Assembly: GCA_903897855.1 (NCBI GenBank)
Contig: CAIUDH010000004.1
Span: forward strand, 29,746-93,745
Length of the DNA: 64,000 nucleotides
DNA from: an uncultured Bacteroidota bacterium
GTDB taxonomy: Bacteria; Bacteroidota; Bacteroidia; UKL13-3
Reading direction: 5' to 3'
The notes below the pieces were generated by a model that made no database searches, was not told the origin of the DNA, and worked only from the letters and a program-made list of their open reading frames with translations. A program made the translations under genes and the position numbers. Of this stretch, positions 55,577-64,000 are shown piece by piece (the stretch's first letter is position 1; each line of letters begins with the position of its first letter).

Positions 55577-55605
55577 CGCCTCAAAATTACTGACACCACT
55601 CAATC

Positions 55606-57414
55606 ATGATACAACAAGGCAATATTTCGGTAAGCACCGAGAACATTTTCCCAATTATTAAAAAATTCCTATACAGCGACCACGATATTTTTCTACGTGA
55701 ATTAATAAGCAATGCCGTTGATGCCACACAGAAATTGCAAACCCTCAGCCGCATTGGCGATGTAAAAGGCGAACTCGGTGAAACTAAAATCGAAATTGTG
55801 CTGGACGAAGCTGCAGGCACCATCACGGTTAAAGATAAGGGCTTAGGAATGACCGCCGAAGAGATTAATAAATATATTAATCAAGTGGCTTTCTCTGGAG
55901 CAAAAGAGTTTGTTGAAAAATACAACGACAAATTAGAACAAAACCAAATCATCGGGCATTTCGGATTGGGCTTCTATAGTGCTTTCATGGTGGCTTCGAA
56001 GGTAGAGATCATCACCAAAAGTTTTAAGACTGACGAGGCTGCAAAATGGTCGTGTGATGGCAGTACCACCTATACCATCGAAGAAGACCCTCGCACCGAT
56101 CGTGGAACCGACATTATTTTATATATCAACGACGAGAGCAAGGAGTTTTTGGACAAACTAAAAATCCAGAATATTTTAAGCAAATTTTGCAAGTTTTTAC
56201 CCGTTGAGATTGAGTTTGATGGAAAAATAATAAACAACCCTAAACCCATCTGGAAACAAAAACCAACAGAACTAACCACCGAAGATTACGAAAAGTTCTA
56301 TAACGAATTATACCCATTCAGCGAGCCTCCATTATTCTGGATTCATTTAAATGTGGAGGTGCCCTTTAACCTCAACGGAATTCTGTACTTCCCCAAAGTA
56401 AAACCGGATGTTGAGCCACAAAGAAATAAAATTCAATTATACAGCAATCAGGTATTTGTGACCGATGATGTGAAGGATGTTGTACCCGAATTTTTAATGC
56501 TGCTTCATGGGGTTATTGACAGTCCGGATATCCCATTAAATGTAAGTCGTAGCTATCTTCAAGGCGATGCGCGAGTGAAACAGGTGAACCAATATATTAC
56601 CCGTAAAGTAGCAGACAAGCTCGATGAAATGTTTCGCAACGAACGTGAGGTTTATGAGAATAAATGGGAAAGCATTAACCTATTTGTAAAATACGGGATG
56701 ATTAGTGAAGAAAAATTTGCTGAGAAAGCACGCAAGTTTTGCTTGCTTACCGATATCCAAGATGCCAACTATACTATCGACGAATATCTTGAAAAAGTAA
56801 AACCATTACAAACCGACAAAGACAAAAAGGTGGTATTTCTTTACACCAACGACCCTACGAAGCAACATGCCTATATTGTGAATGTAGAGCGAAGAGGTTA
56901 TAACGTATTAAATTTAAACGGCATGTTGGACAATCACTTTGTGCAACATTTGGAAACAAAAGTAGAAAACATTACCTTAAAGCGAGTGGATGCCGATACG
57001 TTAGATAAGCTTGTTGATAAGGATGAGAAGCCGGTTAGTTTACTTGGTGAAGATGAAGAAAAGAATTTAAAAGAACTGTTCGAATCGAAAATCGCAAATA
57101 CTGCCTATAGTGTTGAAACGAAAGCATTAAACACCGACGACGACTTCATCACCATTACCAAGCCTGAATTTGAGCAACGTATGAAAACCATGAGCCAAAT
57201 GGGTGGCATGAGTTTCTATGGCGCCATGCCCGACACCTATAAGGTTCAGGTAAATACGAATCACCCGTTGGCTTCGAGAGTATTAAAGGACACTGACGAT
57301 GATTCTAAAGCTAAAATCATTATGCAGAGTATTGATTTGGCTAAACTCTCTCAAGGCACATTGCAAGGCGAGGAGTTGACAAACTTCATAAAACGAAGTG
57401 TTGAGATGATCTAA
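55606..57414 (+). CDS. htpG: Molecular chaperone HtpG (Hsp90)
   Basis: A 602-residue Hsp90 homologue, close to the 624 of E. coli. The N-terminal GHKL ATPase has FLRELISNAVDATQKL, VKDKGLGMTAEEI and IGHFGLGFYSAFMVA. The middle domain has FWIHLNVEVPFNLNGILYFP and LNVSRSYLQGD, with the catalytic arginine region. The C-terminal dimerisation domain is short and ends KRSVEMI, without the eukaryotic MEEVD tail. It has its own promoter. No heat-shock inverted repeat (CIRCE) was seen upstream. Confidence 0.96.
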   Translation: MIQQGNISVSTENIFPIIKKFLYSDHDIFLRELISNAVDATQKLQTLSRIGDVKGELGETKIEIVLDEAAGTITVKDKGLGMTAEEINKYINQVAFSGAKEFVEKYNDKLEQNQIIGHFGLGFYSAFMVASKVEIITKSFKTDEAAKWSCDGSTTYTIEEDPRTDRGTDIILYINDESKEFLDKLKIQNILSKFCKFLPVEIEFDGKIINNPKPIWKQKPTELTTEDYEKFYNELYPFSEPPLFWIHLNVEVPFNLNGILYFPKVKPDVEPQRNKIQLYSNQVFVTDDVKDVVPEFLMLLHGVIDSPDIPLNVSRSYLQGDARVKQVNQYITRKVADKLDEMFRNEREVYENKWESINLFVKYGMISEEKFAEKARKFCLLTDIQDANYTIDEYLEKVKPLQTDKDKKVVFLYTNDPTKQHAYIVNVERRGYNVLNLNGMLDNHFVQHLETKVENITLKRVDADTLDKLVDKDEKPVSLLGEDEEKNLKELFESKIANTAYSVETKALNTDDDFITITKPEFEQRMKTMSQMGGMSFYGAMPDTYKVQVNTNHPLASRVLKDTDDDSKAKIIMQSIDLAKLSQGTLQGEELTNFIKRSVEMI

Positions 57415-57526
57415 AAGTCAAACCTTAAGTTGCTTCATTAGTTACCATTGACATTTTATTTTAGTGGGTAAACTACACCTCACACTTGGGGCTAGTTACA
57501 TAAACCAATATTGCCCCAAAACTCCA

Positions 57527-60500
57527 TTAATTTAAAATGGTAAGGGTTCCTTTTTTATAGTACACGCGATTGTCCCATCCACTGTAAGTAACAATCCATA
57601 CCAGCACTTCATCGAAGGGGGTTCGACCTTTATAATCGCCATTCCAATCGTTTTTCTTGTCGGTCGACTCAAAAACGAGTTGTCCCCAGCGATTATACAC
57701 CTTCATGTTGTAGTCTTTAACGAAGACTGGGACAATGCCCCAGGTATCGTTTAAACCGTCGTTATTACTGCTAAATGCGTTGGGCACCCATAAGAGCGGA
57801 GGTTGATATAAATAAACGGTATTCGATTGTGAGGTTGCATTATAATTAGCCCCATTTTGATGAGCCACAGCATAGTACCAATACCCACCCCAATCATAAT
57901 CCAAAAATCGGTCGGTATAGCTGCGTTGTGAAGCCGTTGTGGTGGTTTCCTTAGTGACTATTTTCCGGTCATCAAAACGAAATAACTCATAATGACTCAC
58001 CCCGTCGAGCCACTGCTTATAATTAGTCCAATTTAAGTCGTGCTGAAAAGGAATGGCATTGCCTTGGATGATGATGTTACACGCTTCATTGGTAAACTGA
58101 CTTATATGACCACAGTTATCGGTTACTTTAACATTATAGCAATATTCCACATTTTGTACATCTACACTCTCATCAATAAAACTTGTATCGGTTCTTGCTG
58201 AGAAGCTTTTATACAACTCGAAAGGTTTAAATTTACCTAAGTTGGATTGCTTACGATAAATTTGATACGAAGCAAAATCCTCTTCCTTGGATTGAATCCA
58301 TACCACTTTAATATTTTTATTGTCGACTACCGTAGCGGTATACATATAGGTAGAGTCGATGGGGATATTAAACTCACGTAAACTGCAGACATCGTAGGTT
58401 GCCAGTCCTTTTTCATCACAAATATTATAACCAATTATTTTATAGCAGATATTTTTTGTGTCATAGTTATAGGCAATATTATCATAATATTCAGGTATAT
58501 CTCCGGCTCTAAAAGTATCGACTACTTTAGTGATATTATTCTCGGTTTTATAGAGCAGATAATATTTAAAATAACGATCCACCGTAAATGAATCCCATCG
58601 AATTTTCACGGTATGCATATTCACAAAAGTCATACACATCACCCTTGGAGGAGCCGGTAATGGGGGCGGTAATACTTTTATTTTAATGGTGGCAGTATCT
58701 GTTTTCACGCCTGGGCATCCGGCATCGCGCACCATCACATGAATATAGAAGGAGTCATTTTTCTGATTGCAATTCGCAAAATATTTAAACTTGGCAATGC
58801 TGTTTCCAATTCCATTCGTAGGCTGGCCACCACTAACAGCATTCATCAACTTCCCTGACAACGATTTAGCAGTGCTAAAAGTAGTAAAGATGGAATCATC
58901 GAAATCGGGGTCAGTGGATTGATAGTTGAAAGAGAGCGTATCTAAAAAAGTAATCGTGTAGGTAGAGTCTTCGACTATCGGGGCACGATTCAAATTTTCA
59001 AAATCAATTTTGAACAAGGCATTATTACAATTATCGGAGTTGTTGGTTCTACTCCAGGCATCGGGGGTGGTGGGGAATTGACTCTGAGCACCACAGCCAC
59101 CACATACGGATTGATAAATAATGCCTTCCTTATCGAAACGGCTTGTACCACCATCAACATGTTCGGCAATATTAAGACCGCCAAAATAGGTAGCGAAGAG
59201 CAAAACATTTAAATTTTTAGAGAAGACGGCAACATAGAAATCACTACCATCGGTTGCTTTTTGAAAAGCATTGCTAGTGGTAGGAAGCCCAACCACATCA
59301 CCATCAGGGCCACCCAAAAACCCAATATTATCCTTACCACCCCAACCACTAATAAAAATATGATTACACTTATCGACCAAAAAGGCAGAGAGCGCTAATT
59401 TGGCGCTGCGGCCTTTTCCAAAAGACATACTTCTTTGCAGGGCGTTTAAATCGTTGCTGTATACCTGAATAAACTGATTCGTGTTTGGGATATTATATAT
59501 TGTGTTTGGTATTGCCGGAAAGGAGCCTTCTGTTTGCCCAGCTACATATACATTACCGGTAGAATCGGTTTGCACAAAATAGGTTTCATCAAAATTAGAG
59601 GTGCCAACATACGTAGCATTAATTAAGCCTCCAGTGCTACTATTCATCTTTAATATATATCCATCGGCACGCCCCCCTGAGCTATTCTGTTTAATACCGT
59701 TGACCCCAAAAGCAAAGGATGGGCTATTTGTTCCTCCAACCACAAACAGATTATTATATCGGTCGAAGCAGAGAGCATACGCAGCATCATGCTTATTGCC
59801 TCCAATATAGGAGCTCCAAAGCACTGTAGTTAAATCGGGGTTGAGTTTAAAAACACAACCATCTTGCAGCCCTCCACCAAAAGCGGTTTGAAACCCATTC
59901 ATAATAGGGAATCCTGAATTCATATCAGATTCGGTACAGGAAGCAAAATACACATTATCGTTTCCATCAACATTAATCTCTCCTCTAAAAATGTCTCCAT
60001 AATTATAGTAGATGGGACTAGGATTATTAGAGAACCCGTTGTCGATATTTCCATTGAGTCCATCACGACCATCGCCTCCAATGAAAGTGTTGGAAAGCAT
60101 TTGTGAGCCATCGGCACTAAATTTTACGACAAAGATATCCGACTTGCCATTTTGGGAAGTGTCGAATCCATTGACTGCCATAGGAAAATCGACACTCCAC
60201 GTGGTGCCCAAAACAAGCAGCTCACTTTTGCTATTCACCACCATACTATGTGGTTGCTCATTATGCTTACCCCCTAGATAGGTACAGAAAAGAAGTTTTT
60301 TGCCATCGCTGCTATACTTTAATATGCCAGCATCACGGGCATACTCGCCCACGGAAGTATTCACAAATACCCCATCATTAAAAACCTTTTGAAAAGCCCC
60401 TATAGTAACTGGATAGCCAATATTATAAACGGTGCCACCACTGTATCCATTCCCACTGTTATCGTAGGTCCCTGTGAATCCCCAGTTGTCGGCAAAACTG

Positions 60501-61219
60501 CCAGAGAAAGTACTAAATACCACCTTCGGGTCAATAATCAATGTTTTACTCTGGTCATATTTATTCACTTCATAAGTTATCGTACTTCCAGTAATATTAA
60601 ATTTACTAGATACTGTTTTTTGATCCTGAAGAGAAATCGGTGCTTCTTCTAGCATCGGACCTAATGAGGTAGGTATCGAAATGTTTCCATGTTCTAGATG
60701 TAAATTTTCAATCCCTTCATAGCGCAGTTTTATATTTGAGATATTGCCACCGGGATGCACAATAAAATTGTATTTCAAAAACTGACCCTGTGCACTAAAG
60801 ATTTCAATATCGATCTTATTATAAATATTGATCAATGTTATTTTGTGAGCTCCATAAACACGAGAGGCCCATTTTGAGGGGTCGCTTCCTAAAAAATAAT
60901 TATAATACTCGGAAGTCGGTTGCTCTTCTTTTGAGGTGATCGACTCATTGCACCCGTCGAACCACACTTTAAAGGCATGTCCTTTGACCACAGTGCCTGG
61001 CAGTCGGGTGTCATGATATTTTTTGAAAGCTTCACCCTCCACTAAACAGTAGGTAAGGCAGTTTTTTTCTACGAAGAGAATGCCCCCTGGAATGAGAGCT
61101 TTATAGAGCACCTGACTTTCAAATTGCCCTTTATTGGGCATAAAGTTTACTTGCTGTGCAACCGATGAAATGCATAGTAGGAAAAAAACAGAAAAAAGCA
61201 ACCTATTAAAAGCGGGCAT
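57527..61219 (-). CDS. SBBP-like beta-propeller surface protein with T9SS type B sorting domain
   Basis: A 1230-residue exported protein. The signal peptide is LLFSVFFLLCISSVAQQ. The N-terminal domain (about 22-245) starts VNFMPNKGQFESQVLYKA, a DUF7948-like domain common in front of SBBP repeats. Residues about 250-770 contain SBBP/propeller motifs (LFCTYLGGKHNEQPHSM, VLWSSYIGGNKHDAAYAL, LLFATYFGGLN). Fibronectin-III-like segments follow, then the type B T9SS domain at about 1140-1230 (WVPNAFSSNNDGLNDTWG, YNRWGQLVFEST). It should be exposed at the surface. A TATTTTTG box lies 15 nt upstream of the start. Its role is unknown. Confidence 0.88.
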   Translation of the reverse strand: MPAFNRLLFSVFFLLCISSVAQQVNFMPNKGQFESQVLYKALIPGGILFVEKNCLTYCLVEGEAFKKYHDTRLPGTVVKGHAFKVWFDGCNESITSKEEQPTSEYYNYFLGSDPSKWASRVYGAHKITLINIYNKIDIEIFSAQGQFLKYNFIVHPGGNISNIKLRYEGIENLHLEHGNISIPTSLGPMLEEAPISLQDQKTVSSKFNITGSTITYEVNKYDQSKTLIIDPKVVFSTFSGSFADNWGFTGTYDNSGNGYSGGTVYNIGYPVTIGAFQKVFNDGVFVNTSVGEYARDAGILKYSSDGKKLLFCTYLGGKHNEQPHSMVVNSKSELLVLGTTWSVDFPMAVNGFDTSQNGKSDIFVVKFSADGSQMLSNTFIGGDGRDGLNGNIDNGFSNNPSPIYYNYGDIFRGEINVDGNDNVYFASCTESDMNSGFPIMNGFQTAFGGGLQDGCVFKLNPDLTTVLWSSYIGGNKHDAAYALCFDRYNNLFVVGGTNSPSFAFGVNGIKQNSSGGRADGYILKMNSSTGGLINATYVGTSNFDETYFVQTDSTGNVYVAGQTEGSFPAIPNTIYNIPNTNQFIQVYSNDLNALQRSMSFGKGRSAKLALSAFLVDKCNHIFISGWGGKDNIGFLGGPDGDVVGLPTTSNAFQKATDGSDFYVAVFSKNLNVLLFATYFGGLNIAEHVDGGTSRFDKEGIIYQSVCGGCGAQSQFPTTPDAWSRTNNSDNCNNALFKIDFENLNRAPIVEDSTYTITFLDTLSFNYQSTDPDFDDSIFTTFSTAKSLSGKLMNAVSGGQPTNGIGNSIAKFKYFANCNQKNDSFYIHVMVRDAGCPGVKTDTATIKIKVLPPPLPAPPRVMCMTFVNMHTVKIRWDSFTVDRYFKYYLLYKTENNITKVVDTFRAGDIPEYYDNIAYNYDTKNICYKIIGYNICDEKGLATYDVCSLREFNIPIDSTYMYTATVVDNKNIKVVWIQSKEEDFASYQIYRKQSNLGKFKPFELYKSFSARTDTSFIDESVDVQNVEYCYNVKVTDNCGHISQFTNEACNIIIQGNAIPFQHDLNWTNYKQWLDGVSHYELFRFDDRKIVTKETTTTASQRSYTDRFLDYDWGGYWYYAVAHQNGANYNATSQSNTVYLYQPPLLWVPNAFSSNNDGLNDTWGIVPVFVKDYNMKVYNRWGQLVFESTDKKNDWNGDYKGRTPFDEVLVWIVTYSGWDNRVYYKKGTLTILN

Positions 61220-61234
61220 AATTCATCAATTATT

Positions 61235-61242
61235 CAAAAATA
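61235..61242 (-). promoter_or_regulatory. -7 promoter box of SBBP-like gene
   Basis: The minus strand reads TATTTTTG, matching TAnnTTTG, with 15 nt to the ATG at 61219. Confidence 0.6.
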
Positions 61243-61331
61243 GGGAACTTTAGCAAGTAAAGCCCTATATAGACTGAAATTTTACAAAAAGGTTGTAAGT
61301 AAATTGCTGAAGGCGAAAAAAAAACCTGACC

Positions 61332-62045
61332 CTAGAAATTGGGTGAAATGGTATATTTTAAGTAAAAATCTTTAATCACCTGAACGGCTTCTTCGGCGCT
61401 ATCCACGATATGCACCAAACTGAGGTCAATGGCATTAATATTATTCTCCTCTTCAAGCATCACGTCTTTAATCCATTTGAATAGCCCTTCCCAATATTTA
61501 GTGCCGATGAGGACGATCGGAAACTCAGCAATTTTTTCTGTTTGTATTAACGTAAGCGCTTCAAACAATTCATCGAGGGTGCCAAAGCCTCCGGGCAAAA
61601 CGATAAATCCTTGAGCGTACCTCACAAACATCACCTTGCGAACAAAGAAGTAATCGAAGGAAATTAATTTATCCTGATCGATGTATGGATTATGATTTTG
61701 CTCAAAAGGTAAATTAATATTTAAGCCAACAGAAGCACCGTTATTTTCTTTTGCGCCTTTATTTCCAGCCTCCATAATGCCCGGCCCTCCACCGGTGATA
61801 ACCCCAAATCCAGCTACAGATAGCAATTTAGCTGCTTCCACTGCAATTTTGTAATATTTATTGTCGGAAGAAGTACGTGCACTTCCAAAGATAGAAACAC
61901 AGGGGCCCAAGCGACGCATGGTTTCAAACCCTTGCACAAATTCGCCCATTATTTTAAATACACTCCATGAATCAGAATATTTGCTTTCACGTAGGTTTCT
62001 CTTTTGTAATGCGAGTTTTATTCGCTTCTCATTTTTCTCTACCAT
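61332..62045 (-). CDS. LOG-family (TIGR00730) Rossmann-fold protein
   Basis: A 237-residue cytosolic enzyme related to cytokinin-activating LOG phosphoribohydrolases. Characteristic motifs are VSIFGSARTSSDN, GFGVITGGGPGIMEAGNKGA and GFIVLPGGFGTLDELFEALT, which contain the PGGxGTxxE nucleotide-binding motif. Bacterial members hydrolyse nucleotide monophosphates, and substrate preference here is unknown. The frame opens with a TTG at 62075, but the first ATG (62045) fits the family better. Confidence 0.88.
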   Translation of the reverse strand: MVEKNEKRIKLALQKRNLRESKYSDSWSVFKIMGEFVQGFETMRRLGPCVSIFGSARTSSDNKYYKIAVEAAKLLSVAGFGVITGGGPGIMEAGNKGAKENNGASVGLNINLPFEQNHNPYIDQDKLISFDYFFVRKVMFVRYAQGFIVLPGGFGTLDELFEALTLIQTEKIAEFPIVLIGTKYWEGLFKWIKDVMLEEENNINAIDLSLVHIVDSAEEAVQVIKDFYLKYTISPNF

Positions 62046-62164
62046 AACATTTTTTTGTAAATCTAGAACATTCAAAAATCAATAATATTAATTGGAATTA
62101 AAAATTTAATTATACCATTAGAAGCATCAGTTCATGGGCATAAATAAAATATAGTCAAAAAAAA

Positions 62165-62196
62165 CAGTCACCTGAATTTTGAAATTCAGAGGACTG
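62165..62196 (-). terminator. Intrinsic terminator of Calx-beta gene
   Basis: The stem combines CAGTC/GACTG with CTGAATTT/AAATTCAG around a 2x2 internal loop. A T-run of eight follows on the minus strand, 20-60 nt after the gene's stop codon. Confidence 0.8.
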
Positions 62197-62218
62197 CTTT
62201 CTTATGAATCAGAATGTT

Positions 62219-64000
62219 TTATTCGACAGCAATTTTCACCGATTGAATTCCATCCTTTGTTTCAATGGTTAAAATATAAATTCCTTTGAAAATCATGCAC
62301 AGACTTAATGATGAAGCGTGGCTCTCCGCCACCTGACGTCCTTGCAAATCAAATAATTTAAGTGATTGCACCATGGACTCAGCTTCTACATTCACCACAC
62401 TATTAATAGGGTTTGGATAAACGCGTAAATGCTGAATGCCCGTCTTCGTATTAATCCCATTGCCTACCCCGTCATTATATTTTATGACTAGGGTATGAAT
62501 GGCAGGTGCCGTGACGATGGCATTATTCGACGGACCTAAAATTGACAGGTTGATTGTTTCATCAATTTCCGGTATAACATCATCAATAATGAGCACTCCT
62601 ATTTTCTGTTTGGCATTCAAGGCGAACCCTGCGGGATAAGATGCGACTACCGAGGTGAAATTGAAATCCTGGCCGAAAGTAGCGGAACCGCCAGTGAAGG
62701 CCACTGTTGCAGAGGTGGCAGTACGTGCAGCCCATTGCAAATTCAGTTCAATAGAATCCAAACCTACACTCTCGAGTGCAGTATCGGACAAGGTAACAAA
62801 TGACAACCGAGGATAAACATATTCATAATTTTGAAGACTGAGCGGTACTAAATAATAGTTAGAATCCCATGGAAAAGTAAGGTCGTTTTGATAGAGTATA
62901 CCAGAAACATGGAACCAATATGGCGTTGGGGTGGTACTATCTATATCCGTCTGACGAAAAATCTGGGTTTGATAACTTACATTGTTCTGATCGACCACCG
63001 TTACGATAGCATTAGCAGCACCTGTAGGCCATTGCGTGGTATTTAGCAAATGACAATATTGAAGTTTTACATATTCACCTTCGTTGGCTTCACTATAGGT
63101 TGAGATCACTTTAGGTGTGATGTAAGTTCCGACTCCCACCTTAAAAACAGTATCTAAATTAGTTATTTGCAACTGGCCATTGACTTGTTGTATATCGCCT
63201 TTTACCACAATACTATCCTTATCTTGAGGGTTATAGCCTGCAAATAATCCAGTGGTTCGAAATACCTGAATTCCCCCTGTGCGGTCATGAATAAAAACCT
63301 GATACCCAGCGGGGCGGATATTGGGTCCATAAACGACACCATGCAACTCACATCGAACAGCAGTACTATCAGCATAGCCTAAGCCATCCGTTTTATTTAT
63401 TTGAGATATGGTATAGTTCGGAACATCATTATCTAAAATATCGATGCTATCATACTCATTTATATACGTTACTGTGTTTGTGGGATTCGTTAATCGTAAA
63501 ATGATATTCTCTGTTCCTTCAACTAAGTTATCATCGGTGACAGAGAAAGTATAGCTTATGGTACTAGCTATATTTGCTGGGAAGGTGAGTGTATTCGATG
63601 TCAATAAATAATCACTACCACTGATGGCATTACCTCCAAAAGCTGACACATTGATACTGGTAGCAGTGATGGTTGGATTCGTTAATTGAACTTTTACCGT
63701 TACGGTACCTACATTTTCTTTTACCTGTTGGAAAGTTGGTTTCAGGAAACTAAGGATGGGTGTGATATCATCATTTTTAATGGTATAAGTGTAAGTTGAT
63801 GTGCCTAATACAGCTCCGTTAGTAACTGAACTAAGAGTGAAAATGATTGTTTCGTCGGCTTCCGTGACGGCATCATCTATTATGGTAAGTGGTATGTTTA
63901 TCGAGGCTGAAGATCCGGCAGGAAATGTAATCGTTTGATTTGAAAAAGTGTAATCGCTTCCTAAAGTGGCAGTTCCGCCACTAACGGCAATATTAACAGA
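62219..64000 (-). CDS. Calx-beta surface protein with T9SS type A domain (5' part beyond window)
   Basis: The open frame runs in phase to the window edge, giving 593 visible residues; an in-frame GTG at 63649 is not the start. Two Calx-beta domains come first (GGTATLGSDYTFSNQTITFP...TEADETIIFTL and GGNAISGSDYLL...VEGTENIILRL). An OB-fold-like domain follows (GVVYGPNIRPAGYQVFIHDRTGG...IVVKGDIQQVNGQLQI), then a third Calx-beta domain (GGSATFGQDFNF...PEIDETINLSI). A type A T9SS domain ends it (LRVYPNPINSVVNVE). Calx-beta domains bind calcium in other proteins. The OB-fold segment occurs in secreted nucleases and lamin-tail proteins, so the missing N-terminus could be enzymatic. Confidence 0.85.
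   Translation of the reverse strand, partial: SVNIAVSGGTATLGSDYTFSNQTITFPAGSSASINIPLTIIDDAVTEADETIIFTLSSVTNGAVLGTSTYTYTIKNDDITPILSFLKPTFQQVKENVGTVTVKVQLTNPTITATSINVSAFGGNAISGSDYLLTSNTLTFPANIASTISYTFSVTDDNLVEGTENIILRLTNPTNTVTYINEYDSIDILDNDVPNYTISQINKTDGLGYADSTAVRCELHGVVYGPNIRPAGYQVFIHDRTGGIQVFRTTGLFAGYNPQDKDSIVVKGDIQQVNGQLQITNLDTVFKVGVGTYITPKVISTYSEANEGEYVKLQYCHLLNTTQWPTGAANAIVTVVDQNNVSYQTQIFRQTDIDSTTPTPYWFHVSGILYQNDLTFPWDSNYYLVPLSLQNYEYVYPRLSFVTLSDTALESVGLDSIELNLQWAARTATSATVAFTGGSATFGQDFNFTSVVASYPAGFALNAKQKIGVLIIDDVIPEIDETINLSILGPSNNAIVTAPAIHTLVIKYNDGVGNGINTKTGIQHLRVYPNPINSVVNVEAESMVQSLKLFDLQGRQVAESHASSLSLCMIFKGIYILTIETKDGIQSVKIAVE

Noticed and set aside
1..64000. CRISPR arrays, insertion sequences, prophage genes or rRNA
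   Set aside because: No regularly spaced identical repeats, transposase or phage structural motifs, or rRNA-like stretches were found; the long protein repeats are diverged adhesin modules.

Overview
The window looks like a chromosomal segment of a free-living member of the Bacteroidota, probably in the Chitinophagales/Sphingobacteriales/Cytophagales range. Three things point there. Several large secreted proteins end in type 9 secretion (T9SS) sorting domains of type A (YPNP...) or type B (PNAFSPNxDGLND...). Many genes have the Bacteroidota -7 promoter box TAnnTTTG just before the start codon. Good Shine-Dalgarno sequences are largely absent. The DNA is AT-rich. I see no prophage, insertion sequence or CRISPR array.

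Layout. 1-7.2 kb (minus): a recD-recC-recB operon for exonuclease V; recB runs off the left edge. 7.4-10.3 kb: a WYL-domain regulator divergent from recDCB, and a convergent AAA+ ATPase. 10.6-14.3 kb: a small PH-like protein, a secreted HNH nuclease and an orphan CHASE-PAS hybrid histidine kinase. 14.4-14.6 kb: tRNA-Ala(GGC) with a bidirectional terminator. 14.8-19.3 kb (plus): housekeeping genes (trpS, deoxynucleoside kinase, MgChl-type AAA+ protein, RlpA-like protein, enoyl-CoA hydratase). 19.4-21.3 kb (minus): an OmpR-type two-component pair. 21.3-27.4 kb: a structured 650-bp leader and two secreted proteins. 27.4-30.2 kb: rpsP, NDH-2 NADH dehydrogenase and TerC. 30.3-34.9 kb (minus): subtilase and lipoprotein genes, then dapA, an Mla-type ABC ATPase and a lipoprotein. 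34.9-40.2 kb: a 1756-residue SprB-repeat protein. 40.4-45 kb: methyltransferase, GIN-domain/barrel protein, UspA and a GT87-like membrane protein. 45-51.8 kb: a 2249-residue CotH-kinase/lamin-tail protein. 51.9-57.4 kb: lptD and a cell-wall amidase head to head, then htpG. 57.5-64 kb (minus): a type B T9SS protein, a LOG-family enzyme, and a Calx-beta T9SS protein running off the right edge.

Working together. The strongest theme is the cell surface: about half the window encodes exported proteins or envelope builders (LptD, amidase, RlpA, DapA, Mla-type ATPase, lipoproteins, adhesin-like T9SS cargo). The T9SS machinery itself is not in the window. The second theme is DNA repair or defence at the left end, where RecBCD lies beside a WYL regulator; WYL proteins elsewhere respond to DNA damage or control phage defence.

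Start codons. In at least seven genes the longest open frame begins inside or next to a TAnnTTTG box, so I moved the start to the first ATG downstream that fits the protein family. Many transcripts are therefore predicted to be leaderless or nearly so. All functional calls rest on motif recognition by eye; no database search was run.
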